A stretch of DNA of 64,000 nucleotides from JABLTI01 sp035528035 (GCA_035528035.1 DATKZI010000060.1:1-64000), one strand, 5' to 3'; counted from the stretch's first letter, positions 1-9,554 are shown. Notes: generated by a model not told the origin, from the letters alone. Made by a program: numbers and translations.

Positions 1-1170
1 GAAAATGGTATTGCCAATGCTGCTCGATATCTTGAAAAATCATTGTATGATGATGAAAAACGAATTTTGATTGTAGCAGATTCATTCACAAAAAAATTTA
101 GTTCTAAAATAGAAAAAGGTTTTTCAAAATATAATTTTGAATTTAGAATTTGGGATGGTGCTAAACCAGAAGTACCTTATCCAACTATAGAAGAAGGGGT
201 CAAAATTTGTGAAGAATTCAAACCAGCAGTTATCATGGCAATTGGCGGTGGCAGTGTTATGGATACTGCTAAAGTGGTCAATATAAAATATGAACGACCC
301 GAATTAAACCTACTTCAAATTGATCTTGTTTCAGGAGCAATTGGTTTGCATCGAAAAATCAAACATTTGGTGGCAATACCAACAACAATAGGAACAGGTT
401 CTGAAGCAACGACTGCTGCGATTGTAAATGATACAAGAAGAGAACCTCATAAAAAAATAGGGGTAACTTGTGATGACATCCTACCAACAATTGTTATTTT
501 GCATCCGGATTTTGTTAAAAATCTCCCACCTTTCCTTATAACAGGTACTGGGTTGGATACTTTTGCTCATGCTATAGGTGCGTATGTATCAAATTGGAAT
601 AATCCCTATACTTCAGCAATTGCTATAGTATCTATAAAAGAAACATTGCATTTTTTGCCACGGTTAGTAAAATATGGTTCCAAGGATCTAGAAGCTTGGG
701 AACATATGCAATGGGCTGCACTTATGGCTGGTTTAAGTTTTTCTAATGCTATGCCAGGCATTGAACATGCTTTAGGTCATAGTTTTGGTGCTATAACAAA
801 TACTCATCATGGTTTATCTGTTGGATTGTTTACTCCACAGTCAGTTGCGTGGCAAGCGAAAGTAACTGAAAGGTGGAAAGATCTCTGTCCTTTATTTGAT
901 TTGGATATCACAGATATGCCTCGTCAAAAAGCATTAGAAACATTGGTACAGAAAATACAACAATTCATTCGAGATGTAAATGGTGCTACTTCAGTAAGTG
1001 AGATTCAGCAACCAGTGATCAAAAAAGAAGATTACATAAAAGCAATCCCGTTGATGTCTGAATTTGCTTTGAATGATATTGCTCATCTAGCATCTTATAG
1101 ACCATTAAAATACGACATCTATAAAAAAATGTTCGAAGCAGCTTGGGATTCTAAAAAATTAGTGTATTAA
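1..1170 (+). CDS. Iron-containing alcohol dehydrogenase, 5'-partial
   Basis: The reading frame is open from base 1, so the gene begins left of the window; the TTG at 43 is only an internal codon. Family features are visible: the nucleotide-binding motif GGGSVMDTAK, then TTIGTGSEAT, then the metal-ligand blocks GLDTFAHAIGAYVS (Asp and His) and EHALGHSFGAITNTHHG (two His). This matches the group III Fe-dependent alcohol dehydrogenase family (NAD(P)-dependent alcohol/aldehyde interconversion, cytosolic). It is followed after 16 bases by an aldehyde oxidoreductase gene with its own SD, so the pair probably forms an operon handling an alcohol-aldehyde-acid series. The substrate cannot be read from sequence. 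Confidence 0.9.
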   Translation, partial: ENGIANAARYLEKSLYDDEKRILIVADSFTKKFSSKIEKGFSKYNFEFRIWDGAKPEVPYPTIEEGVKICEEFKPAVIMAIGGGSVMDTAKVVNIKYERPELNLLQIDLVSGAIGLHRKIKHLVAIPTTIGTGSEATTAAIVNDTRREPHKKIGVTCDDILPTIVILHPDFVKNLPPFLITGTGLDTFAHAIGAYVSNWNNPYTSAIAIVSIKETLHFLPRLVKYGSKDLEAWEHMQWAALMAGLSFSNAMPGIEHALGHSFGAITNTHHGLSVGLFTPQSVAWQAKVTERWKDLCPLFDLDITDMPRQKALETLVQKIQQFIRDVNGATSVSEIQQPVIKKEDYIKAIPLMSEFALNDIAHLASYRPLKYDIYKKMFEAAWDSKKLVY

Positions 1171-1186
1171 TGGAGGAGAACAAAAG

Positions 1187-3556
1187 ATGAGTGAAATTAT
1201 TAGTTATAATGGTAAAATTGCTTATGTTGATTTAACAACTCAAACAATAAAGATTGAACCGCTTAAGGAGAAACTCGCTCGAGATTATATTGGTGGAGCT
1301 GGATTGAGTGCTAAATTAATCTATGATCTTCTTGATAAGTCAGCGTATAAAACCCTAAAAGAAGATCCTTTTGCAGCGATCAATCCCTTAGTATTTGCAA
1401 CTGGACCAATTACTGGAACTGAAAGACCTGCATCAGGAAGATACTCTGTATGTGCTATATCTCCACTTACGAATATTTGGGGTGAGTCAACCTCTGGAGG
1501 TCATTTTTGTATTTCCTTGCGAGAATCCGGTTTTGATGCAATAATAATTACAGGCAAAGCTGCAAAACCAACTTATCTATACTTAGCTGATGGAAAATTC
1601 GTCTTCAAAGATGCCTCAAAATTATGGGGAATGGACACCTATAAAACCCAAGAATTAATCCTTAAAGAAATAAATAATAAAGATGCAAAAGTAGCTTGTA
1701 TAGGTCCTGCAGGAGAAAAGCTTGTCCGATTTGCTTGTATAATGAATGATGAAGGGAGAGCTGCTGGTCGATGTGGCATGGGTGCAATTATGGGTTCAAA
1801 AAATCTCAAAGCCTTCGCAATTGTTGGCTCTAAAGATAACATCCCAGAAACACCAAATAGACAAGCAATTAGAGATCTTCGAAAACAAATTAATTTTATC
1901 CTTGAAGATGACCTTGTAGGTGGAATAGTACCCAAAGTGATGAATATTTTTGGTACAAATACCTATATGGATATGGGCTCATTTGCTGGAGATGTTCCTG
2001 CTTATTATTTTACTGAAACAGAATTCCCAGCTGAATTACTAACCTCAAAAACTTTGAAAGAACAATTTCCGATGTTAATTTCGGGTTGTGCACGGTGCTC
2101 ACTTCAATGTGCTAAGCAAACTATGCTTACAGATAATGGTAGTGAAATTTGTGTTGATGGACCTGAATTTGAATCAATGGCTGCATATGGTCCATTATCT
2201 GGTTCGTTCGATGCTAAGAAAGTCATTTTGGCTCATCATTATGGTAATGTCTACGGTCTTGATACTATTTCTAGTGGAGTTGTAATAGCATTCTTGATCT
2301 ACCTTGTTGAAAAGAATTTAGCTACAAAAACTATCAAACAATATCTAAAACATATTAAAATTGAAGATATTCGTTGGGGAAATGGTGATACTATACTAAA
2401 ATTAATGCACCTTATGAGTGAACGCAAAGGTATTGGTGCTGTATTAGCTGAAGGCGTTAAACGTATGGCTGAGAAATTAGGTGTTGATCCTGAATTAGCT
2501 GCTCATGTCAAAGGCTTAGAAATACCAATGCATGATCCTAGAGCTTATGCCGGACAAGCGTTATCTTATATGACTGCTTGTTGTGGTGCACATCATCAAA
2601 AATGTGATTGGTTCCAAGTTGAATCTCAATCCATTTCCTTCCCTGAATATGGTGTCAATCCTGCAGGAAATCGCTTTGATATTTCTGGAAGAGAACATGG
2701 AGTTATAGCATTCCAAGATATTCGTGCAATAGATGATTCCGCTGTTAGTTGCGATTTTGAAACTCCACCAAAATTCAGTGATGTCGCTAAATATCTCTCA
2801 TTAGCAACTGATTTCAAGTACACACCTAAAATTCTTCTAGAAGCTGGTGAAAGAATGACTAATATCAAACGATTGATTTCATGTAATCTTGGAATCACTC
2901 GAGAAGATGATCGATTGCCAGGTATCGTAAAACAAGTGCTAGCTAGCGGTCCCACAGAAGGAGTAAAAATTGATTTAGAAGAAAATCTCAAAACCTATTA
3001 TAAAATAAGAGGTTGGGATTGGGTTACAGGCAGACCAACAAAAGCAAAGCTTGAAGAATTACGAATTATCGGTGATGATAGCGCCACTGTAGTTAAAAAA
3101 GAAGAACATAAGGTTTCAAAAGAAACAATAGAAGAAATGGAGAAGCTAAAAGCGAAATATATTCCTCTACTTATAGCTCATAGCATACCTACTGAAGATA
3201 TGGAAGAATATCTGCATTTCATAACGACTTTTGCGACATGTGAAGAAGATTACCAAGATGAATTTGGTGGAATAGATGCAAGTATCCAACTTGAGATTAG
3301 GAATTTACCTGAAGCTCAATGGCATTGGTTACGGTTGGATAAAGGAAACTTTTACTCTGGAAGAGGCAAACTTGATAATGCTACATTAACCTTAGCTTTC
3401 AGAGATCAAAAAGCCTATGATGGCGTTATGAATATGACCTTAAATCCTGTTACAGCAGTGCTTTCAAATCGCTTAAAAGTCAAACCAATGGGTAAAGTGA
3501 AAATCTTTCAGAATTTTATCGGTTTATATCTTAATAAATTCAACTTGAAGTTCTGA
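1187..3556 (+). CDS. Tungsten/molybdopterin aldehyde:ferredoxin oxidoreductase with C-terminal SCP2-like domain
   Basis: 789 residues; the usual AOR family length is about 600-630. The N-terminal half has GGAGLSAKLIYDLL, RPASGRYSVCAISPLT and the glycine-rich pterin-binding segments. The [4Fe-4S] ligands fit C301-x2-C304-x3-C308 plus C522 in AIDDSAVSCDF, as in characterised AORs. Known role: oxidation of aldehydes to acids, reducing ferredoxin, in the cytosol. About 150 extra residues follow (roughly 640-789). Their pattern (RGKLDNATLTLAFRD, NPVTAVLSNRLKVKPMGKVK) resembles the SCP2 sterol-carrier lipid-binding fold, so a hydrophobic aldehyde substrate is possible (inference). ATG start with SD GGAGGAG at 1172-1178, 16 bases after the alcohol dehydrogenase stop. 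Ends with TGA; T-rich runs follow. Confidence 0.9.
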   Translation: MSEIISYNGKIAYVDLTTQTIKIEPLKEKLARDYIGGAGLSAKLIYDLLDKSAYKTLKEDPFAAINPLVFATGPITGTERPASGRYSVCAISPLTNIWGESTSGGHFCISLRESGFDAIIITGKAAKPTYLYLADGKFVFKDASKLWGMDTYKTQELILKEINNKDAKVACIGPAGEKLVRFACIMNDEGRAAGRCGMGAIMGSKNLKAFAIVGSKDNIPETPNRQAIRDLRKQINFILEDDLVGGIVPKVMNIFGTNTYMDMGSFAGDVPAYYFTETEFPAELLTSKTLKEQFPMLISGCARCSLQCAKQTMLTDNGSEICVDGPEFESMAAYGPLSGSFDAKKVILAHHYGNVYGLDTISSGVVIAFLIYLVEKNLATKTIKQYLKHIKIEDIRWGNGDTILKLMHLMSERKGIGAVLAEGVKRMAEKLGVDPELAAHVKGLEIPMHDPRAYAGQALSYMTACCGAHHQKCDWFQVESQSISFPEYGVNPAGNRFDISGREHGVIAFQDIRAIDDSAVSCDFETPPKFSDVAKYLSLATDFKYTPKILLEAGERMTNIKRLISCNLGITREDDRLPGIVKQVLASGPTEGVKIDLEENLKTYYKIRGWDWVTGRPTKAKLEELRIIGDDSATVVKKEEHKVSKETIEEMEKLKAKYIPLLIAHSIPTEDMEEYLHFITTFATCEEDYQDEFGGIDASIQLEIRNLPEAQWHWLRLDKGNFYSGRGKLDNATLTLAFRDQKAYDGVMNMTLNPVTAVLSNRLKVKPMGKVKIFQNFIGLYLNKFNLKF

Positions 3557-3640
3557 AGAGATAATCACTTTTTTTATTTTTTTTCTATAAAATTCATTTT
3601 TTAGTTTGGAAAAAACTTCGAAGAAAATCACCATAACTAC

Positions 3641-3859
3641 TTGATAATTTTAGAACAAGAGGGCAAATATTTCTGGGGTGAAATATTGGATTTTTATTAT
3701 GTTATTGCAGAAAGAGTAACTGACCCTGTAAAAATCGGTTGTATATATAAATTTAGTAAAGAGAATGTAACAGAAATACCTTTGATGTGGTATAAACATC
3801 TAGCTAAGCTTGAGAAATATAAAAACAGAGAAAATTATGGTTATTTAATAACTGGTTAA
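3641..3859 (+). CDS. Small hypothetical protein or gene remnant
   Basis: 72 residues from a TTG at 3641; the frame is open from 3605. There is no SD-like sequence, and no family is recognised. The peptide is aromatic-rich (GKYFWGEILDFYYVIAERV) with plausible coding composition. After the TAA at 3857-3859 the frame continues for 13 more sense codons before a TAG, so this may be the remnant of a longer gene. It sits alone between the AOR gene and the next CDS. Confidence 0.3.
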   Translation: MIILEQEGKYFWGEILDFYYVIAERVTDPVKIGCIYKFSKENVTEIPLMWYKHLAKLEKYKNRENYGYLITG

Positions 3860-3974
3860 AGGGGTCATGATAATTATTTTGATTTAGAGGAATTCAAATA
3901 GTTGTGAAAATTATTGTCAATAAATATTAATAAACAATGATCAATTAGAAATTATAATTAAATGTGGGATAGTC

Positions 3975-4502
3975 TTGAAAATTGATACTAGTAAATTAGA
4001 GGATTTCTTAAAAAAGAAACTTGAAGATGATGTGGAACTAGAAATGGATGACTTTATGTCTCTTACTCCTTCCGGTCCACCGACTTGTAAAATAGAATCA
4101 CACAACATGGATAAATGGCTTGGTATTAAAGCATTGGTCAATTATAATGGTAGAACCATGGATCCAAGTACTGATAGAGTTTCTGGTGATCCTGAAGATG
4201 CACATGCTTGGTATGACTGGATAGGTTTAGCTGCCACTGCTCCAAAATCAGTAAAACATCCTGATGAACTCAATACTTGGGCTCATCTTGCTACTTATTA
4301 TCGAATAACTTTTCGAGATGTGCAATATCCTGGTCCCTTTGGGTTCCATTCAGGTCGTTTATTAAAAGATTTTACTAAATCAGGTATCGCTGAAGTGTAT
4401 GTTGTTACAGAAGAAAGATTCCAAGATGAAGCACCAGTATCAAAAACAAAAGAGATTAAAATTGACCTTAATAAAGGAAAAGAGAATGAACAGAATAAAT
4501 GA
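3975..4502 (+). CDS. Hypothetical protein, 175 aa
   Basis: TTG start at 3975, preceded by GGGAT at about 4-5 bases. The N-terminal 25 residues are acidic and lysine-rich, then a soluble, aromatic-rich domain follows (KWLGIKALVNYNGRTMDP, EDAHAWYDWIGLAA, DVQYPGPFGFHSGRLLKDF). The C-terminus is a charged tail rich in Lys and Glu. There is no signal peptide or membrane segment. The composition is clearly coding, but I do not recognise the family. Ends with TGA. Confidence 0.6.
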   Translation: MKIDTSKLEDFLKKKLEDDVELEMDDFMSLTPSGPPTCKIESHNMDKWLGIKALVNYNGRTMDPSTDRVSGDPEDAHAWYDWIGLAATAPKSVKHPDELNTWAHLATYYRITFRDVQYPGPFGFHSGRLLKDFTKSGIAEVYVVTEERFQDEAPVSKTKEIKIDLNKGKENEQNK

Positions 4503-4667
4503 ATTATTATAATTTTATTTCTTTTTGGAAAAGAGATTAGCTATTTAGTTAAGCTATCAATATTTACTGTTGGATTATTTTTTCTTTCTTATTTCTTTAT
4601 CCCTTTTTCTACTAACGCCATTTTCAAAATTTAAATAACCTTTTAATTCAGAAAAAGACTATTATAT

Positions 4668-6008
4668 TTGGGATTTGATTTGATTGAAAAGAGAGTACGA
4701 AAAAAATTAATTATTATTATAGTGTTATTCCTTTCACTAAATTTGAATGCTTATATAAGTTCAAGATTTTTTGATAGTATTTCATCACAAGTAATCTCAG
4801 ATGAAACGCATATGGAAATTAACAATCCTATTGGTCAAAGATATAGCTATTATGATTTCCATAGGGATGAAGATTTTTTGTATTGTTTAGATTATAACTC
4901 AATAGATATGTATAACTATAGCGAACCATCAAACACAAAATTAGTATCTGAAGTGAGTTATCCTGTACCCGCATACAATGATTATTATAATAATACTAAA
5001 TATTTGTTGAAAAAGGATGAGTATTTTATTTTCCTTAATTATAATTCAAATCCAGATAATTACGAAAATAATTTACCTTTGGATTTTACATTTTATTTTT
5101 ATCAAATCGAAAATTATCAATTGAAGCATGTAGCCTCAAAGATATTTTATTTTGAATTTTGCTATAGTCTGCATATTAGTTTTATCTTTGATAAAAATTA
5201 TCTTTATTTAATGGCTTGTGATACCATCAGAAATAGCACAACTAGTGAGCTTGTTGATAGAGTATTTCTAAATGTATTTGATTTTTCAATTACAATTAAC
5301 CCCACCTTAATCAGTTCATATCTAATTGATTTATATGATAACTTGGTAATATTTTACAAACCTAATATCATAAAGAATGCATTATTTTATATCATTTATC
5401 TAGATGCTATGAATCCACATTTTTTCCTAAATATCTTAAATATTAGTGATTCAACAAATATTGAAAAAATAAACTGTTATGATTTAGGAAAATTATATTC
5501 CGACACAGCTATCATAATAGGTGATATTTTCATATTATATAATGGAACCAGTAAACTTACATGTTTTGATTTTACTGATATACAGAATCCTTATACTTTT
5601 TATGTAAATGTAACAGATTATCATTACTGTTACTCTGTGATCATACAAAATAATATACTCTATTCTCTGACTGGTAGTAGTTTATATGGAACCATATATA
5701 TTTATAATATAGTGAATTTCACTAATTGGCAATTGCTTAGTAAATTCCAAGCTGATAATCTTGGACAAGGTACGTATTTAAAAGGAGAGATATTTGGTGA
5801 TTTATTAATAACCATAAAGTCTTCTGAATATCAAAATGAAAGATTGTTCATTTTTAATTGCTCAAATCCTAGCAATCTAGTTTTATTGTTTTCGAATGCT
5901 TCCAATAGTACAATAGATTTTACACTATTTAATACTATAATGATCATTATTCCTACTCTTGGAATATCAGTCATTTTAATTAAAAGGAAATCTAAAAATA
6001 TGATTTGA
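4668..6008 (+). CDS. Secreted, C-terminally anchored propeller-like protein (LVIVD-like)
   Basis: 446 residues. An N-terminal basic/hydrophobic segment (KLIIIIVLFLSLNLNAYI) is a signal peptide or anchor, and a C-terminal hydrophobic stretch (NTIMIIIPTLGISVILI) followed by KRKSKN is a stop-transfer anchor, so the bulk lies outside the cell. The ectodomain has repeated blades with phrases such as CFDFTDIQNPYTF and YIYNIVNFTNWQ, resembling the LVIVD beta-propeller pattern (xDxSDxxxP). Length and layout match the protein at 30575-31903, suggesting paralogues. The start is TTG 4668 or TTG 4680; neither has a clear SD. Confidence 0.65.
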   Translation: MGFDLIEKRVRKKLIIIIVLFLSLNLNAYISSRFFDSISSQVISDETHMEINNPIGQRYSYYDFHRDEDFLYCLDYNSIDMYNYSEPSNTKLVSEVSYPVPAYNDYYNNTKYLLKKDEYFIFLNYNSNPDNYENNLPLDFTFYFYQIENYQLKHVASKIFYFEFCYSLHISFIFDKNYLYLMACDTIRNSTTSELVDRVFLNVFDFSITINPTLISSYLIDLYDNLVIFYKPNIIKNALFYIIYLDAMNPHFFLNILNISDSTNIEKINCYDLGKLYSDTAIIIGDIFILYNGTSKLTCFDFTDIQNPYTFYVNVTDYHYCYSVIIQNNILYSLTGSSLYGTIYIYNIVNFTNWQLLSKFQADNLGQGTYLKGEIFGDLLITIKSSEYQNERLFIFNCSNPSNLVLLFSNASNSTIDFTLFNTIMIIIPTLGISVILIKRKSKNMI

Positions 6009-6040
6009 AAAAAAGAAAAATGGAAAAATTGGTTAGTCTA

Positions 6041-7039
6041 TTACATTTCTACGAAATAATTAGCTCCAATAATTCCAGCTTCTTCTGTAGGTAATTTTAT
6101 AAGAGTACCAAATGAGGAACTGAAATAGATCATTGCCAGTACTAATATTATTAATCCTACGATCAAACTAATTCTTCTAAAATTGATTTTATCAAATGAG
6201 ATAGCAAATCCCATGAGTACACCTGCTAATGCCAATGTTATAAGGGTATTATTTAGATCTTGTATTAGTTCATCCACTTTCTCGTTAAGAGAAAAATACC
6301 TATCAATATAAATGGTCAATTGATCAAGAGAAAGATTGACTAAAGATAATCCTAAATTATCCATATATACGTCAATATAATTAATTGATTTACTACTTCC
6401 TACAAATTCTAGAATTGATAAATTATTGTACAAATGATAGGTCCATCTTTCAAAATTAATCTTCGGAAGTTGTATAATGTCTCCTGACAAAGCAAATGAA
6501 GCACTAACAAAATTTCTAATATCATTATGTATCGTCAAATATGATTCAATTGAAACGTTCCACTGATTGACGATAAAATAATACTCAAATCCACTATAAG
6601 TGTAATTATTAGCAACATTTGCACCTAGTTGATTTGCGCTGTAATCAAAGACTGATGTGCTGTTAACTATAGAAATCAATGTTCTCATTTTTGAAGTGAA
6701 TTCCATCATTAGTTCATCAAAATCTTGTTGAGTATAATTGAAAGGATGAGTTTGGTTGTATTCTATCATTGTTTTATATTTATCATTTAAATAGTACAGA
6801 TCATTCAAATATGAATAAGCTATTTCGTATTTGGCTGAATCCTCTTCAAGAATTATCTGTATGTCTGCTGTTGCTAGATTACCAAAATTGTTTAGGATTT
6901 CAGCTGTTTCAGTATATTCATTATTACTAGTCCGTATCCAGCTGCTCATAATAACCATAACACCAACTGACATTAATGTGATAATTATAATTGAAATTAA
7001 GACAATAACAGTATAAGGTTTAGATTTTTCATTTGACAT
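6041..7039 (-). CDS. Membrane protein with large extracellular helical domain
   Basis: About 332 residues from the ATG at 7039, chosen because AGAGGGT (complement of 7048-7054) lies 8 bases upstream; a TTG six bases earlier is too close. One N-terminal membrane segment (TVIVLISIIIITLMSVGVMVIM), then about 220 residues rich in Asn/Tyr with many NxS/T sequons, then two C-terminal membrane segments (TLITLALAGVLMGFAI and ISLIVGLIILVLAMIYF). The topology resembles sensor ectodomains, but no signalling domain is present. Family not recognised. Confidence 0.65.
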   Translation of the reverse strand: MSNEKSKPYTVIVLISIIIITLMSVGVMVIMSSWIRTSNNEYTETAEILNNFGNLATADIQIILEEDSAKYEIAYSYLNDLYYLNDKYKTMIEYNQTHPFNYTQQDFDELMMEFTSKMRTLISIVNSTSVFDYSANQLGANVANNYTYSGFEYYFIVNQWNVSIESYLTIHNDIRNFVSASFALSGDIIQLPKINFERWTYHLYNNLSILEFVGSSKSINYIDVYMDNLGLSLVNLSLDQLTIYIDRYFSLNEKVDELIQDLNNTLITLALAGVLMGFAISFDKINFRRISLIVGLIILVLAMIYFSSSFGTLIKLPTEEAGIIGANYFVEM

Positions 7040-7254
7040 TTTCAAGAACCCTCTAAAAATAGCTATTAGATATATTTCATAGGTATTAATTAAAATTTTG
7101 TCAGAAAGAACAGTAAAGAATAATATCTAATCTTAACAATAAGCTCATGAAATCAAAGTTAAAACTTGAACCTTTCAAATTAAGTTTTATTAATTCCTTT
7201 ATCTACTAATTTTTCAACAATATTTTAATTAAGCTAATAACGTTTAGCATCTAG

Positions 7255-8154
7255 TTGAAAAAGATGGTTAAATCCAAGAAGAGTGATGAAGTATCTAATT
7301 TGGTTGATAAAGCAGAAGAATTTTACAGCAAAGGTGATTTGGAAAACGCTCTGAAATTTTACGAAGAAGCAGTTGCAATTGAACCAAAAAATAATACTCT
7401 TTATAGAGGAATAGCAAATATTAGCTTAGATTTAGGCAATTTTGAGAAGGCTATTTTCGCTTGTGAAGAAGCATTGAAAATTAATCCAAAGGATATTATT
7501 TCACTTCTAATAACAGGAAATCTTTACCTAAAAAAATTAGATTATAAAAAAGCGTTGAAGTATTATCAAGAAGCAGTAAAAATCGATTCAAAAAATATCG
7601 ATTGTTGGTTTAATCTCGGAGAATTTTATAGAATACAAGAGAAATATGAAGAAGCAATTAAGAATTTTAAAGAAGCCGAGAATATAGATCCTAAAGATGT
7701 CGAAATTTTATTTAAAATAGCTGAACTAGCTGATATTCTATCAGATTTTGATTTAGCGATGATTTACTATACTAAAATAATTAAAATTTGGCCAGAAGCA
7801 AGTATGATTTGGGCAAGATTGTCCGATTTGTATTATGAAAGAGGAGATTATAATAAATCCAAAAATTGTTTGTTAAAATTACTAAAACTAGAACCAGAAA
7901 ATCTTCAAACATTGAATAATTTGGGATTTCTTCATATAAAATTGAGGGAATATGAAAAAGCTAAGGAATATCTCGAGAAAGCTATTACGATTAATCCTGA
8001 AGAGGACATAGCTTGGTGTACTATGGCTGAATTATATGAAGCACAAGATGATTTAGAAACTGCTAAAAAACATTTTGAAAAGACTCTTAGTTTAAACCCA
8101 AATAACAAAACAGCAAATGATGGTTTGAGTAGAATAAAAAAGAAAATCAATTAA
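7255..8154 (+). CDS. TPR repeat protein
   Basis: 299 residues made almost entirely of 34-residue tetratricopeptide repeats, about eight. Typical repeat cores are visible: AEEFYSKGDLENALKFYEEAVAI, ALKYYQEAVKIDSKN, AKEYLEKAITINPEE. No enzymatic domain, signal peptide or membrane segment, so it is a cytosolic protein-protein interaction scaffold. The start is TTG 7255 or ATG 7264; no SD distinguishes them. Partners cannot be inferred from the neighbourhood. Confidence 0.85.
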   Translation: MKKMVKSKKSDEVSNLVDKAEEFYSKGDLENALKFYEEAVAIEPKNNTLYRGIANISLDLGNFEKAIFACEEALKINPKDIISLLITGNLYLKKLDYKKALKYYQEAVKIDSKNIDCWFNLGEFYRIQEKYEEAIKNFKEAENIDPKDVEILFKIAELADILSDFDLAMIYYTKIIKIWPEASMIWARLSDLYYERGDYNKSKNCLLKLLKLEPENLQTLNNLGFLHIKLREYEKAKEYLEKAITINPEEDIAWCTMAELYEAQDDLETAKKHFEKTLSLNPNNKTANDGLSRIKKKIN

Positions 8155-8165
8155 ATGAATTAAAT

Positions 8166-8777
8166 TCATTTATTTCGATTCCATGTATAATTTGTTTGTA
8201 CCCAATCTTCTCTAAAACCATGCTTTTCATAAAGCCTAATTGCAGGAATGTTAGTAATATCTACATTTAGACTACAGGTTTTGAAATCATTTTTTATTAA
8301 TTGTTTTTTCACATGGTTTACAAGAGTAAATCCGATACCTTGGTTTCGATAATTCGGATGAACACCCATAATCCATAGATGACCATTAGCTTGTCCATGT
8401 GATTCACGAACAATTGAAAAAGTGATTATTTGCTTATCATGTTTAATTGCAATAGAAGCATCATTGATTAATTGAAAAGGACTCTTAATGACAGTATTCT
8501 CAAAATAATCTTCTAACTCCTCATCTGATCTATCAAGCAACCATCTATCTTCTGATTGCCTAAAGGTTGTTTTAAAACAACGTAATAATTCCTCAAAGTT
8601 AGCTTTATCGATTGGTATAATATCATACTCATCAGATATTCTTCCATCAACACTATCCTCTGTAGCTAAATTAAGTTGCATATGACAATTCTGTTCTAGA
8701 AGTTTGAATCCTGATTTAGAATAAATATCTCTAGGATTGATATTATATTCAACATTATTCTTGAAATTAATTTCCAA
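8166..8777 (-). CDS. GNAT acetyltransferase, C-terminal part of a two-domain gene split by TAG
   Basis: Contains a complete GNAT N-acetyltransferase domain (acetyl-CoA-dependent acyl transfer): motif A is MGVHPNYRNQGIGFTLVNHV and motif B is NIPAIRLYEKHGF. The first 55 residues (LEINFKNN, RDIYSKSGFKLLEQ) look like the end of a preceding GNAT domain rather than a natural N-terminus. The frame upstream of the TTG at 8777 is open for 13 codons back to the TAG at 8817-8819, which ends the neighbouring GNAT-like fragment in the same frame. The TTG has no convincing SD, so independent translation is doubtful. Ends with TGA. Confidence 0.75.
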   Translation of the reverse strand: MEINFKNNVEYNINPRDIYSKSGFKLLEQNCHMQLNLATEDSVDGRISDEYDIIPIDKANFEELLRCFKTTFRQSEDRWLLDRSDEELEDYFENTVIKSPFQLINDASIAIKHDKQIITFSIVRESHGQANGHLWIMGVHPNYRNQGIGFTLVNHVKKQLIKNDFKTCSLNVDITNIPAIRLYEKHGFREDWVQTNYTWNRNK

Positions 8778-8816
8778 TCTAGTTATTTGGGATTCGGAGA
8801 TAATCTCTTTTGCTTT

Positions 8817-9134
8817 CTATATTAGCAATCTTGAAATTTCATCACCATTATTATAATCTTGCTTACAGATGGGATGGCCATTAAGTAACCAAGGATTTAT
8901 CTCAGCTTCTATATCAGAGTGGTAAACTAAAAGTAACCAACCTACCATTCCATCCTCAGTAAAAGTTTGAACGCAAATAGGAGGAAAATCTAGATTTAAT
9001 CTTTGAAACCAATTTTGTAGTTGTTCAATAGTTAGGTTAGAACCTTTTTTCTTCCATTCATTGATGGTAAAATCTACTGTCTCTAGTTGATTTACTTCTA
9101 CCCATTTTTTAGTTAATACATCTAGTGTTTTCAT
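8817..9134 (-). CDS. GNAT acetyltransferase, N-terminal part ending at in-frame TAG
   Basis: 106 residues from the ATG at 9134, supported by SD GAGGTG (complement of 9144-9149) nine bases upstream. The protein looks like the first half of a GNAT fold and stops inside the helix after the acetyl-CoA-binding strand (NPWLLNGHPICKQDY...GDEISRLLI then TAG). The next codon in frame continues with KAKEIISESQITRLEI, exactly what should complete that helix and strand. With readthrough the product would be 322 residues with two GNAT domains, like the intact gene at 11890-12813. This is therefore a nonsense-interrupted gene, a sequencing error, or a recoded TAG. Confidence 0.7.
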   Translation of the reverse strand: MKTLDVLTKKWVEVNQLETVDFTINEWKKKGSNLTIEQLQNWFQRLNLDFPPICVQTFTEDGMVGWLLLVYHSDIEAEINPWLLNGHPICKQDYNNGDEISRLLI

Positions 9135-9146
9135 AGTATTATACAC

Positions 9147-9554
9147 CTCGAGAGATTTATAGAAGATTGAACAGTATGAAAATATTATTGACTAGCAAGA
9201 ATTTTATTGAAACAACCTTTTTTTCAGAAGAATTAGCTTAATTAACAAATCCTTTGGAGATATGTAAAAGTTGAATGGTAATGTGGCTTAAATAATTTTC
9301 ATAATTCATCATTTTCTACAAACCTCCATTATTTGTTAAACTATGGATATAATAACATAATATTAAAAATATTTGTATAAAATACTAGAAGAAAAATAAT
9401 CTATGATAAAAAAAAAGAAGATAAAATCATTTTATTTTTCACTAAAATGAAAAAATTTCTAATGAACAAAATATATTTTCATAATGGAATATTAGGTTAG
9501 AGTTAATGGAAATACTTATTTAAATCGGAAAGCCAATTCTATAGTGTAAAAAGA
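9147..9554. other. 408-base intergenic region
   Basis: Very AT-rich with no convincing coding frame, RNA gene or repeat. It holds the SD of the leftward GNAT gene at its left end and a TATA-like promoter for the rightward membrane protein at its right end. Confidence 0.6.
9508..9525 (+). promoter_or_regulatory. Predicted TATA promoter of the 4-TM protein gene
   Basis: The sequence GGAAATACTTATTTAAAT resembles an archaeal BRE plus TATA box about 30-40 bases before the ATG at 9555, so transcription would start close to the start codon. Prediction from motif and spacing only. Confidence 0.4.

Noticed and set aside
3605..3901. Possible longer gene reading through TAA 3857-3859
   Set aside because: Only 13 further sense codons follow and no recognisable domain crosses the stop; kept as a small hypothetical gene or remnant.
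8817..8819. TAG as genome-wide pyrrolysine codon
   Set aside because: At least seven other convincing genes end at TAG with normal C-termini, and no pyl gene or tRNA-Pyl is in the window; only one internal TAG was found. Left as one option for that single gene.
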